Source of the DNA: Candidatus Margulisiibacteriota bacterium
GTDB lineage: Bacteria; Margulisbacteria; Termititenacia; Termititenacales; Termititenacaceae
Reading direction: 5' to 3'
NCBI GenBank assembly: GCA_031264205.1
Contig: JAISEH010000010.1
Coordinates: forward strand, 1 to 5,251
Length of the DNA: 5,251 nucleotides
Positions 5,220 through 5,251 of the stretch are shown piece by piece. The position numbers and the translations under genes were made by a program. How positions within the stretch are numbered: the first letter of the stretch is position 1; each line of letters starts with the position of its first letter. The notes below the pieces were generated by a model that saw nothing but the letters and a program-made list of their open reading frames with translations, ran no database searches and was not told the origin of the DNA.

Positions 5220-5251
5220 GCCCCTGTAAAAATAGCGTTTTTTTGCGATAT

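Overview
The window looks like a chromosomal or contig-end fragment from an anaerobic or facultatively anaerobic bacterium. Consensus-like sigma70 promoters, Shine-Dalgarno (SD) sites and an NrdR-regulated class III (oxygen-sensitive, glycyl-radical) ribonucleotide reductase support this. I cannot assign a phylum. The window has two transcriptional blocks, which meet tail to tail around 1380.

Left part (1-1378). The far left holds a tRNA-Lys(CUU) gene on the minus strand. Its 3' acceptor strand does not pair with its 5' strand, so it appears chimeric. Next is a small XRE-type repressor-like gene (minus) that diverges from a 251-aa phage tail-collar/HxH-repeat protein (plus). The 120-bp region between them carries two back-to-back promoters and two similar palindromes with centres 52 bp apart. 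This looks like a compact autoregulated switch. The predicted start of the regulator transcript coincides with its preferred ATG.

Right part (1389-5251, all minus). This is one five-gene operon, read right to left: nrdD (class III reductase catalytic chain), a 48-aa glycyl-radical-domain gene, a small glutaredoxin-like gene, nrdG (radical-SAM activase, NrdG2 type) and nrdR (the repressor of nrd genes). A sigma70-like promoter upstream of nrdD is overlapped by two NrdR-box-like palindromes, so the last gene probably feeds back on the operon.

The main discovery candidate is that NrdD appears split. The 669-aa chain stops right after a degenerate zinc-finger/EVY segment and has no glycyl-radical site. 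The expected C-terminus (EVYSRIVGYFRPV and the following tail) is encoded just downstream as an independent 48-aa ORF with its own consensus SD. In this model NrdG would install the radical on a separate small polypeptide, which would then work in trans with the catalytic chain. The nearby glutaredoxin could be the reductant. The split is read directly from the sequence; trans function is inferred.
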